A stretch of 45,059 nucleotides of DNA from Phoronis australis (Eukaryota > Phoronida > Phoronidae): contig NMRA01000219.1 of NCBI GenBank assembly GCA_002633005.1, positions 560,534 to 605,592 on the forward strand, written 5' to 3'. The notes under the pieces are model-generated. The model did not search any database, was not told where the DNA came from, and was given only the letters and a program-made list of their open reading frames with translations. Every line of letters begins with the position of its first letter. Position 1 is the stretch's first letter. Made by a program: the position numbers and the translations under genes. Shown here piece after piece: positions 12,701 to 24,700 of the stretch.

Positions 12701-15700
12701 CATCGTCAACTTAAGACTAGCATCTCCAATGAAGCTTACTGATTCGTCAAACGAGAATACGGCACTTGTGTGAAGCTGAAATTTTAAACTGGTCTTGACA
12801 GGAAAGAAATAGAGAAGTATTGTTCCATGTGTCTCAGCATGACTGATACCACGTAACCTCATTTCTCAAGAGTAACCCTTGAGTTGGGAACAGTTTTGGA
12901 TTGCTGCTATGTATCATTTCCAGACTTTTCCAAGCACTTGAGTGTAGTCTACTCGACAGAACAGTCGGAATTTACCCGTCAATTTCCAGACAAATTTTCA
13001 CATTAATTTGGACACAGGCCACTGAGTTGAAAAATTAACACACTACTGAATGATTGACATGTCCAGTCCTGTTGTCACTTAGAACTGTGTGCGTTATTAA
13101 GAGTCTGGAGCTGTGAGATTGCAATTCAGGGGTCTTAGACTGGTGATTTTAGTTTTTAAGAATTCAAGTTTGTGGAGCTCAATCAGCGGTACTGTACTCT
13201 GCAGGTGTATGTGTGGGACTTTCCCTTTAAAATTCAGGATGTAAGGCACAACTTGTAAAACAACATTACTGTTTGGTTTGGGAGATTCCTTATGTTTTCA
13301 TTGGTGGCATGTGAAAGAAAAATGTGTTCTGTTGAAAGGGTGTTCCACAATGTTTGTTCTCTGTGCTATGGGTACTATAGTGCTTTGGAATTGTCCTTGA
13401 ACTCTGCCAAGAAGAGTGACATTTGATTTCAGTAATATTGTGGTATCGACAGTAATCATTTACACGAGGCCCTGATTTTGAGAACCAGTGTGATGCCTGT
13501 TACTCAGTAGAGGAAACTGGTTCTCAAAATATGGGACCAGTGTAAATGACAATTATCATGTAATCAACTTCTACTATATTTGCATGTATTTAGGTTCATG
13601 CGCCTATTTGGGAAACTGCCTCTGCATAATTAGGCATGTGCACCAAAATACAAAACATTTGAAAGTAATCCCATGGGGCGATTTTTAAAATAACTTGTCA
13701 GTGAAGCAGTAGATGTTGTGTTTCCAGTTGTCGATTCTATGAACGTACAAAAGGTACTTAGAACAACACTTTAAGACATGCACCTAATTGTATTCAAAGG
13801 ATAACCACACGTTCCTATTTATAGGAGAAGCATAGGCTCTGGCGGTGAGCGTCTATGTGCAAAATGCTTGGGAAAATTAGTTTTTTTTAAAAAATATTTT
13901 GTGTATAGGCGCATGGACCTAAATATGCTCTTATATGGTGGTTGGAACAAGTCCAGCAAATTTGTAGTTATCCTCTGAACAAAGGGAAGTGATGTGAATC
14001 ACCGGGAAGTTTTCAAAATGGATACTTGGCTTAAATATTTTAAGAAAAACAAGGATACACGATGAACACATGCACTAACTACATGTTTTAGCAACAGTTA
14101 AAATATTTTTTCATTTACTGTTAACATGTTTTGTTTACTCAGGAATCTAGAAAATGATTTCTCAAGTGCGTTTGACCTTCTGGTAGTGAGTTTCTTGACT
14201 TATAACTAGATATTGCAGTCATTCAATTGACGCATTTGATGACTACGAGGACATGAGATTGTGGTAATGCTAAGCGTTTTAGTTGCCTTGCTGAAAAATA
14301 AAGTGTTTTAAAGTTCAGCATTGCATAGAATCTCATATCAATTTCACCTGTGATTGTTTTTCTAATTTTTGTTAATTAGATGAGGATTGAATGTTACTGT
14401 TGCTTTCAGTTGTAAAAAGTCGTTGAAAAGTTTATATTGTCAGTCACAAACTAGCCCTGTCATTTGTTGTGATAGTATAAACTGTTGAAGTTTTAACATC
14501 TTCTCAAATGCTTATTGGCTCCGAAATTACAAACAGTTTTTGCTCTTTTCTTAACCTGGAGATCAGTATGATCAGAAAATCGTTTTCCTTACTGGAAATT
14601 AATATCTGGTGTACATTTACAGAGTCCTCCCACTGAGTCTGCCATGGACATTCTTAAGAAGAAAGTCCTCAACTCCCCGCTAGGCAAGAGGAAAGGCGGT
14701 AGTCCCGCCACTAAGACATTTGGTGTTCCATTAGAGGACCTGACAACTCGCAGCGGATCACCCATACCATTCGTTGTGAAGAAGACGGTGGACTTTATAC
14801 AGAATCATGGTAGACTTTTTAATTGTCTCAGTCTGAGTCAAATATTCTATGTCCAATCTCCAACTTGGTTTTCATATTTTTTGCTCTGCTAAGTTTGAAC
14901 TCACGATAGGTGACAAATCGAAAGTTTCAGTGGCAAGGAAACTCCTGTACTTGACAAAATATTAAATTAAAAAGGAGGTTTAAAGCCATTGCCTTTACCA
15001 GTGATGATGAAATTTCTTTTGAGCAATGCTCAAAACATTTGAGTTTATGATACAATTTCATATTTTCATATCGATGTTTGTCTCTATAGATTTAAGACAA
15101 AATATGTTGTGTAGTGTCAGTGTTCAGAGAAATAGAGAAATAAAGACTGCTGTAAACAACTAATGACAAGCCTCCCTAAGTGAACAAATAACTCAGGCTC
15201 TAGACCACTAAACTTGACTTGAGACTCTATTTGAAAATTAACCAATCACTAAGTGTGAAATTTGAAAGTTGCTGGAAGAATTGGATGTTTAGTCGATTTT
15301 GTGTCAAGTCTGGGTATAGTTTGATTCTCTGGGGCAACAATTTTGTATATGAATGGAACTTTCCTCAGTTCATAAAATTTTTGAAAACTAAATGCTTTAT
15401 TTTTAAAAGGAATTGGTCATGAAGGTATCTTTCGAATAAGTGGCAGCGCTAAAGTGGTGGAGAAGTTGAAGGCTTCTTTTGACAAAACTGGCGATGCTAA
15501 TTTGGAGGATGCTGGTGATGTCATGGCGGTGGCCGGCTTACTCAAACAGTTTTTGCGGGAAATGCCCGACTCTGTGATCCCAGAGAGCATGACAGATCAG
15601 TTTATTGATGTTCAGCAAAGTAAGTTCTGCATTAACACCTAATACATTTCTTTTGGTATGCATCACAAAATTCTTTGTTACGGCTAAGCACTGGAGGACA

Positions 15701-18700
15701 TGTAAACATTATTTCCCAAAAGTATCATTGTCTGAACTTAACCGCAACACTGTAAAGTCTGTAAAGTTGCAAAATTATAATAAATATTACCCTGAGGTGG
15801 AAGAATTCACAAAAGTTTTTTGAGATAAATGTACCTTCAGCAATTGCGACATTTGAAACCTGAGATTATGAATGATTTTGTGTATTGCTGTTGAAATTGG
15901 GGGCTTCTGAGTGGTAACACAATAATCACTTCTAGTGACAAATTGGGGGCTTCTGAGTGGTAACACAATAAGCACCCTCTGGTGACGAATGTTTGAGTGC
16001 TAAGGCTACTGCGATGTTATGTAGATGCACAATTTTTGGTATAATGCAAATTAGATTTTAAACTCTAAATGTTTCCTCATGGTAATGAAATTGACAAAAC
16101 GTTAACCAATTCTTGGACACAAATTATGGGAAAAGCTTGAATTCTTCAGTAATCCAAAAATATGGAATATTGTTATGTATTCTTCACCTTTTCAGATCAC
16201 AGTAATGATTCTGCTGAGTTTGTGGAGAAGATGCTCCCCCTATTGGACAGTTTACCAGCAGACAATGTTCAGTTGTTGAAATATTTGGTTCGTTTTCTTG
16301 TCCAAGTGTCAATGAAGGAAGAGACAAATAAGATGACTCCGGTGGCGATAGGCATTGTGTTTGGACCAAATCTCTTCAGGTATGGTTATCCTAGTGGAGT
16401 GTATAACGTGTGTGGGTTTTGAACATTTAGTCATCGTGGTGAATTGAATTGCACCCTTCATTAATGTCTTACGAGGATAGACAAATGTTGTATAGATGAA
16501 GCACAGTTGTCTAGCGTTGTAGGACATTTAGATGAATGTTGTTTTATCATTTTTGGAAAGTCAGGTATACAAAAAACATCTCTGAATTTGATTAAAAATT
16601 GGGCTTTAGTTAAGTTATAGAATCATGCATGAGAGCACCAAGCAAACACTGCATTAACCATTTATTCCTGTTTACTCAATCGACATCGATACTGATGGTT
16701 TTGCTGTAGTGGGAAAGGCTACTGAGTTTCACAGTTTCAAAAGAAGACAGAAAACAAGATTTTTCATAGTCTCTGGTGGCGATAGGTTTTACTAAGTAAT
16801 TCACTTACCCAGTAACTGTGTGTTTGCTGTTTTGGACATTTCGAACTGCAGTCTACAATCCTTTGTTAACTATTGGCGGGTTGTCGCTGTTTCCCGCCAT
16901 TTTGTGATCCGAAAGTAGTACAGCATTGTAAATCCATTAGGAAAACGGCGGGAAACATCGACAATTCGCCACTTATTGACAAAGCACTGTAGGTAGCAGT
17001 TCGAAATGTCCGAATCAGCAATCACACAGTCTCTGAGTAAGTGAATTATTTCATCAATTTGAAGAGAGCTAAAGAAAAGCTACATTGGAAATACTTGTCC
17101 TCCACACAGGTGCAAGGAAGGCTTAGAAGGTCTGAAACAACAGGGTCTGACCAACCACATTGTGTGTAAGTTTATTCAGCACTACGATGAACTGTTCAAG
17201 TCGGAAAATGAGCAGTCACCATACACCAGTAAAGTGATACAGGTGAGTGAACTGGGGTCATATGGAGGACTAGCACTAACCAATAGGGACTGGTCATGGG
17301 AACTCCTGGCGCCCTCTGGCAAAAAAAAACAACTTGCCTTTCAGCATTAACTCCGAACTATTCTTCTTGTAACAGCAAAAGGTCTGTTTCCTTGAGTCAA
17401 AAACCTGCTCTGATGTCATCTGCTGTAATAGATAGTTCTTTCGTTTACTACCAGATGGCATAGGAGTCCTTGTCAGCGCATGACCGGTCACCATTGCTTC
17501 ATGGAAGTTGTGCAGTGTGGGACAGAAAATGTAATTAGGAGAAAGGAGTTGGCGTTGTAAACATTGCTCTTGTCACTGTATCAGTTTGGAGACAAGTATG
17601 TGGCTAGGCTTGCCAATTATTTCAGTTGGTCAGTCCAAGTCATGTTTCGGTCTGGTTCATTACGGTGTAGGGATTTTTATTGCATTACAATTGATGCTTT
17701 TTCTATACCAGTGAGGAAAAATAAGTGTATTGTCTTTAACAGCGACAGGGAATTTATGTGCATTGAAATATATGTAGGGTCACCTTAGCTTTGTTTGGAT
17801 GGTCATTGCATCCTCAGGGGTGAGTAAAGTGTCACCAGTTTTGGACATTATGAAGGAAAAGCTCCATCTTTTCTCATTTCTTTATAAAATATGAGAAGCC
17901 ACAAATTAATGATTTGCCATTTTCAAGTTGTGTATTATACTTGTCCATAGGCAATATTCTGAGAATTGTGGGTTTTCATAACAGTACTGTATTAAAAGAT
18001 CTTGACAAATGAAAAACAAATATTTTGGAAATTATTTTTCTCTAAAATTGGTTAGATTTTATCATATCTTTAAAACACGAAACATGGTGTCACATTTCTT
18101 GCTGGAGTTAAATTTCTATATTTCGTGCCCTTGTTCATTATTTCTTTGTCTCGGTAATCCCCCTAATTGTAAAGCTATTCTATCTTTGAACAAGTTATGT
18201 GTTCATTTGACACTATGTGTTGTTACACATAGATTCTTTGATAGAGACAATGCAGCATAGTAATCCTGTCGCTGTTCAATGTAATCAGACTGTTAAATGG
18301 CTTGAGCTTGACGGGGCATGGGGTCTGTTTCGTGGAAAGTGACTTCACACTAAGTGACTTCACACTAAGTGACTTCACACTAAGTGACTTCACACTAAGA
18401 CACGAATTTGGTCTTACGCTCCCACTTCCCAATGAGTGATGAAAGGTTTAGCCAAGTAAGTATGAGCACGTCACAGTCTGGAAATAATGTATAAAAATCA
18501 TCTCGGTAACTAACAGTTATTTGTTTGATCAAGTGCGATTTAATTATTCTTCAGAGACAGTTATGAGGAGCGTAGGACCAAACTTCTGTCCCAAGTCTTA
18601 AATCATTTTTCATAAAACATACCTCTGTTTGTAGTGTCAGTGTATCGTGCGTTCTGGTTACTTGGCACGTACAAGTTTGGTTGGACTACTGTAAATCTTT

Positions 18701-21700
18701 TGAATTTTAATTTGTTAACAGTGAGATAATGCTGTCATAGCATTGTAACATTATCATGTGGAGTCCTTACTGACTTAACTACGTTTGTCCTGATTATAAC
18801 TTGCTCGGATCCAGAGATGTGTCCATGGGTATGGATTCCACTACTGGGTTCTTTTTGCATTGCTGTAGTGGGTCTCCATTGTTGGTCTATCATCAGACCT
18901 TCCCGTCTCGTCACGACCCTGGGTCCTTGCCTTTGGGTAGACTTGTTGCATCAAAACACTCTTGGAAGAATTTGGGTAGCTATTGTCTTGCACGTAATTG
19001 TTTAATTTATATACTAGAAAAGTCTAGGGGCCCCGTTACGCAATAACGTGTAAGTTGGTAATTTTAGCTACTGTCTTTGGTAAGAATTGTTTTTGTAACA
19101 AAGCTGGTCTGAGAATGTGAAAGCTTAATTACTGACCACTTGGACATAAAACCTTCACAGATTCAATCACTTGGTATTAGGAAAGGTGAACAACACACGT
19201 ACAGATGTATGCATAAACATTTCCGTAAAATGGCGCCCCTGTTGACAGTGTCAGTAATACAGTGCTTGGAAACTTAAGAGTGCAAGGTGTCAAATTTGAT
19301 TCCATTGGCTAAGAATAGGTCAGCTGATCTGTCAAAATCACCCGGGCATGTGGTTTACAGAAAATCAAAGATGTACCTAAAATACAGTAGTCTTCACTTG
19401 CAGGACTATAATATCCAAAAAACAAGGTTTATGCAATTTCTTTAATTTGGCACCACTGGGCTACTTTGATCATGTTCCCCCAAACCTTCGTAAATCTACC
19501 CGTAAAGTAAGGTTATTTATATCTTCTCAAAAATCTTTAATAAAATTGATAGTGCCTGAATTGATGTATTCAAATTTCAGAAAAGCTTTCATTTAGTTAC
19601 TGTGAATAGATTATGTTAACACTGCTGACAATTGCTATTCACTGTGTAGTCACTTGTCGACAATTCATTGTAGTCATCAACAGTATTGGCAAACATACAG
19701 GTAACAGCTATAGTTGTCATGAAGTAGTCGAGGACGTGTACAGCTGCATTGATTTGTGTGATATCTAGAAACAGCATGCATATAATGATTAGACACGTAG
19801 TAATTAAAGTAGTCTTAACCATATCTTAATCCAATTCACCTTCTATCAGAGTGCAAAGCCCAGGAAACCACCCAATTCGTTTGTGGTAAGAGAGTTTGTA
19901 TTATTTGTTTCTGTTGTTTACTCGCTGGTTCCACAAATTCTGCTACTAAAATTTTAAGACGCATTTTGGCAGGGAGCACTTTGTCAGTTTTGTCTCGTTC
20001 CACGCATTGCGTTCTTGTTGAATAATCTGTTGTACGACGTGTTGGTGTTGTGATGAATTCTGGCTGTAAACGGCTTCTGTGATGTGCTAACTGGATTAAA
20101 GTAATCTGGCAGACATCAGCAGAGGCTCTGTACTATTAGTTCAGAATGCCATACGCACATTTCAAGGCAGTAACTTTTCACATACCGGTAACTGACATAA
20201 TGATACAAATTCCATTCAAATTGCTAAAACACATTGATGTAATCGTAAATTGGTATTGAATTATCATGTAGAAAACCCAGTATCCTTAAGTCAGTGTATT
20301 GGTAAACGTGTTTTATTTAGCAATTAAGTCTTTATGATCATTTGGAGGCGAAAAAAATAGGAATTTTGTGGAACCAGTAGGTCTGTTTGCACTGTATGCT
20401 AACGCAACTGTTATAAATCTTACTAACTGCCGTGTACAGACGCATCAAAGTTTAATATGCTTAGCTTAGTGCAAGAAATGGTAAGTGTGACATTTGGCAA
20501 GATTATTATGTGATGATAAATTTGAAAGCTTGCTTGGTTTAAACCTTTTATGTGTGATCATTCGTTAGTAAGTAAGGCCAGATTAACATTTGTACGAGTG
20601 TGCTGTTTTGTGCTAGCGTGTTTCATGTCCATCTATGAGTTTATTTTGTTAATTTAAAAACTTAATTATTCAGAACTTTTGCAGTGTAATTTTCGAAACT
20701 GCTTTGTTTTCAGAAATTCTAATTATGCTTAAAGTAGTTGCTTCGTAGATGAGTCTACAGTTATTTTCAGAACATAGACTTTACCATAGTCTCTCAAGAA
20801 AACTTGTTTAACCCATAGTTTTCAAATCTACAAATTGCTACTTTCAGCTGTCATATGGTTGAATGTTTAACATCACTCCATGTTTCTTTTGTTTGTGTTA
20901 CATTTTACCTGGGTCAGAACCAACATTGTGTTACAGGTTAGAGTAATTCTTCATATATTTTGCAAAAAATAACGATTAAAATTGTGATTTTCATTCAGTT
21001 TTGTAAAGAATGATTAACTTCAAAATGTTGTTCTATGAAATCTACACAGTTTGTCAAACTCTGCTGCCTAGCAATACACTAAAAATCTTTATTTTTGTGA
21101 ATGAATTTCACTTAACAGAATTTCACTTGTCCTTCCTATTGTGTCACAAATAAGAGAAAAATGACAGTATTCACAACAATTTTATATCTCATTGTGTAGG
21201 TTGTGACATGTGAAGTCTCATGACCACCCACATACCCCCTCGTTCCCATCCCAACTCAATGTTTAAGGCTGTGACGAAGTAAAACAGAATGGCTGTACTT
21301 GATTCACTCTATCAGTTCAGCTGAGTCAACCAGCTGAGATGTATCTGATAGGTTGGTTGTCATCGAGAACCAATCAGATGTCCTTGCTGGTTGGTTGGTT
21401 GAAGCATAGGAGTGAATCCAGTGCAGCCATTACCGTGACAACACAGTGATGTCATGTTTATCACATAATTGGTTCAGTTTAATATAGTCGCACATTACAC
21501 CCTTGCAAATAATGGTTAATCATTTTACCCTTTTTTTAAACTTAAAGCGTAATGATTATATCTCACTTTGTGTCTAGATCCCAAGAACTGGCTTTGGGTT
21601 TAATCTTTCACAAAAATATCTGAGAAACCAAGAAACCACTGTTTGGTTTGTAATCTTCTGAAGTTTCCATTGTTGGTTTTGTTTAAAGTGTTCCTGCTTC

Positions 21701-24700
21701 ATTTTACTTGGAACCATGGTCCAGGATCTGTTCTATGGACTCAAAATAAAGTGGAACTCCAAATTCAATAAATCACACTGTATGATTCGAGTACAAATTT
21801 ACAAGCTCACTCCAAGCGCGACATGGAATTCATCAATTTGAGAGTCGATTTTCATCCAGACTTAATTTCATAGCAGCCATTTTTGATAACAAAAGCTGCA
21901 ATTATTGATGCCAAGATGTCAGTCAGGTAGGGAGAGACTGAGAGCACAAGGTATGTAGTCTGTGTATCTTGGTGGTGCACATGGAAAGATGTCAGTCGTA
22001 AGTGTGATTTTGTGCGTCTCAAACTTGGGAGTGGCTTGTATTTGTCACTCTCCCTTGGCCACTGCCAGCACAGTCACGCCTCTGTAGTTCCCTTAAAAAT
22101 GAAAAAAACTGGGTGGGTCTGGTTTAATGACAGTTATGTGAACTAAATGCGCATTGATTTCTGCAAGTGCTATTCTGTAGTTTGAAGTTGTTTTGGGTAA
22201 AAAAGTCCACCCATCTAGTTGCTGCTACTCTGTTGTACCTAGAGCTAGAAGTCCCGCTATTGTGAAAGCTCTTTCTTGTTCAGTCTGATATTTCAAATGG
22301 ACAAAAATTTTATGTGACTAGTCTCTGCTTCAGTGGTGTTGTGATCTAAAAATAACTACCTTCTTGTTCTCAAGCAGTGTTTTTTCTCTCTAACGGTTAA
22401 ATAAATCTTGTTTCAGGTTCAAGAAGCCAAAAGTCCACGCACACCTCCTGCACGACCCCCACCCCCCAAATTCGTCACTGACAGAGAGCTGACAGACACA
22501 TTACCAATTCCGTCCCCAAGACTGGTGAGATGGAGCTGAATGAGCTCCAACAGCTTCTGAAAATGTCTTGCCTCTTTGAATCACAAAAATTCAGCTTTCA
22601 CAATTTTCAGCATTTCAGGAGTTTAAAAATAGATTTGACGTGTTTTAGTCCTTGGTTCATTGCAGCTTTATATAAATTTTCATCACAGTATAGCGAAACA
22701 TCCTTTGGTGTTAGTTTTCATTCTTGTCAATAGCTTTGTGTACTGAAATTGTAAGGAGTGGAAATTGGGCTTACCTGAATTGTGCCTTAATTTCAGTCCA
22801 AAATCAAATATGAGGCGGGTTTATACCAGGACGATCAAGTTGATTCCAGGACTAATTCTCCCCGTAGTCGTAACTCAATGTTGAGTCCAAGGCTGGCTGA
22901 GGATGAAGTAATGTCGAGTCGAGCATCACCATTCATGTTAGACAGGTGGGTGATTATGAAGTTTTCTTAACTTTTGGTGAAGCAAATGTTTTGTGTTTAA
23001 GAGGGACAGCTGATGATGAATCATTTTGAGTGCTCTCAACTGAGCTGAATTTGATCAAGCTCAGTCAGGCTCAATTGTTTGAGATGGAAATTATTTCTGT
23101 TGTGGTGGTATTGTCATTTGGTCATCCGTTCAATTATTGCTCTTCAAATGGCTGACGAACATACCAGTAATTTGAGCATTAAATAGACTCCATTTTTGTG
23201 CATTTAATTCTGAATTTCAGGCTAACCTTGTGTAGCTGTCATTATTTGTACTATTTGTGTTGACAAAGGCGAGTAAAAATGAAGTGTTCCTTTAATAAAG
23301 TTGTTTTGACATTGTTTTAATAAAAGTCAACGCTTCACAGTCACTGTATTGTATTTCCTCTCTGCCATGTCAATAGTATGTGTTTCTGTTTTGCATGTTT
23401 CAATCCTTTGGTTTTCACTTGTATTTCTATCACACAGTGAGTGCGGGTCAAGCTATGTCCAATCACCAAGTCCTATACTGTCGCTTGTTGCATCTGAGTA
23501 AGTAAAGACGCACCCTCTGCGTCTCACCTTAATTGGGCACAAGATTTTGATTAGACTTTCACAGACAATGATAATGTTGTTGTGCATTAGGTGAAAACTT
23601 GCACTGATTGTATGGTAGGTTAGGCTTTGCTGTTGGTATCGTTGACTTGATAAACAGTGGAAATAACAATTTTGAGTTTGTGTAATTGTGTAAATATTTT
23701 TCTTCACGAAGATGTGTTTTCTGCATTTTTGTTTGCAAATAAATTGTGCATATCTTGACAAGTTTGTGTATTCTTATGTTGTATCAAAGAGCTAAGGAAA
23801 CGATTACATTTGATGTAAGGATTTACATATTGTTTATTATATAACTACTAGATGAAATTATGATCTCATATATCTTGATCTGTACAAAGCAGCCTGTTTT
23901 CTCTAATACAAGTACCTATTTATAATGGAATTAGAGGCAGGTGAAAACTAGTTTGTTCTAATAGTTTTGGATGTACCAAATGTTATTTTGAAAGACGCTA
24001 TGTGTCACGATGTTATATTACTTGTTATTTAGGTTGGTGGAGAAGACAATCTCAGAGGCGGTGTCCGAGCACCTCTTCGGGGGTGGCCTGCTTAGCTGGA
24101 GTTCTGACGAAGGCCGGACAGAGTCCCCGGACAAGGGTGATGGCAAATGTAAGCATAGGATTTTAAAATATAAATTGTAAACATTTAGCGTTTTTAACTG
24201 AATGGTATCATTCTTATTGGCGTGTTTACGGATAGCGAAAACCGGCTGTGCATTCCAAAGTATAGATTTATAGGATTCGTGATATCCAATCCAGAGACAA
24301 GGTTGTGTCATGTAGCTGATCGTCTGCTCGGTTGTGTCATGTAGCTGATCGTCTGCTCAGTTATATCACATATCTGATCGTGTGCTCGGTTGTGTCACGT
24401 AGCTGATCACCTTCTCGGATGTCTCATGTAGCTGATTGTCTGCTCGGTTGTGTCATGTTGCTTCGGAAGTGCAGATGTGTTTGTGAAGAAAATTGTTCTA
24501 CCAGAACATGGTTATTTTGTTAGTGTCTTTAAGGTTACACGTAACTGTAACAGTGACTCACTGCATTTAGCCAAGTATGTCTCTTATTCAGTAAGTAAAA
24601 GTATGTTCTTGTAAGTTGAAGATGTGTCATTGGGTCACATGACCACATCTTTTTAGTGAAATTTAGCAAAAAAGAAATTATATGTTTGCTGCAAAACAAT

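Larger units (their letters stand above)
9724..14622 (+). other. Intron 1 (4.9 kb)
   Basis: This intron contains family D copy 1, MITE A copies at 11048, 12356 and 13445, and the 337-bp element at 13588. An overlapping ORF pair on both strands at 11770-12003 and a 98-codon minus ORF at 12566-12862 have no recognisable motif; I treat them as chance. Confidence 0.6.
17243..22416 (+). other. Intron 5 region (5.2 kb)
   Basis: This intron holds the candidate 36-nt microexon (19850-19885), the repeat at 18320, and an inverted-repeat element at 21289-21432. Short ORFs elsewhere in it have no splice-phase support and no recognisable motif. I see nothing else. Confidence 0.6.

Noticed and set aside
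24301-24462. CRISPR-like array
   Set aside because: The units are contiguous 29-mers without spacers, in an animal intron; this is a minisatellite.
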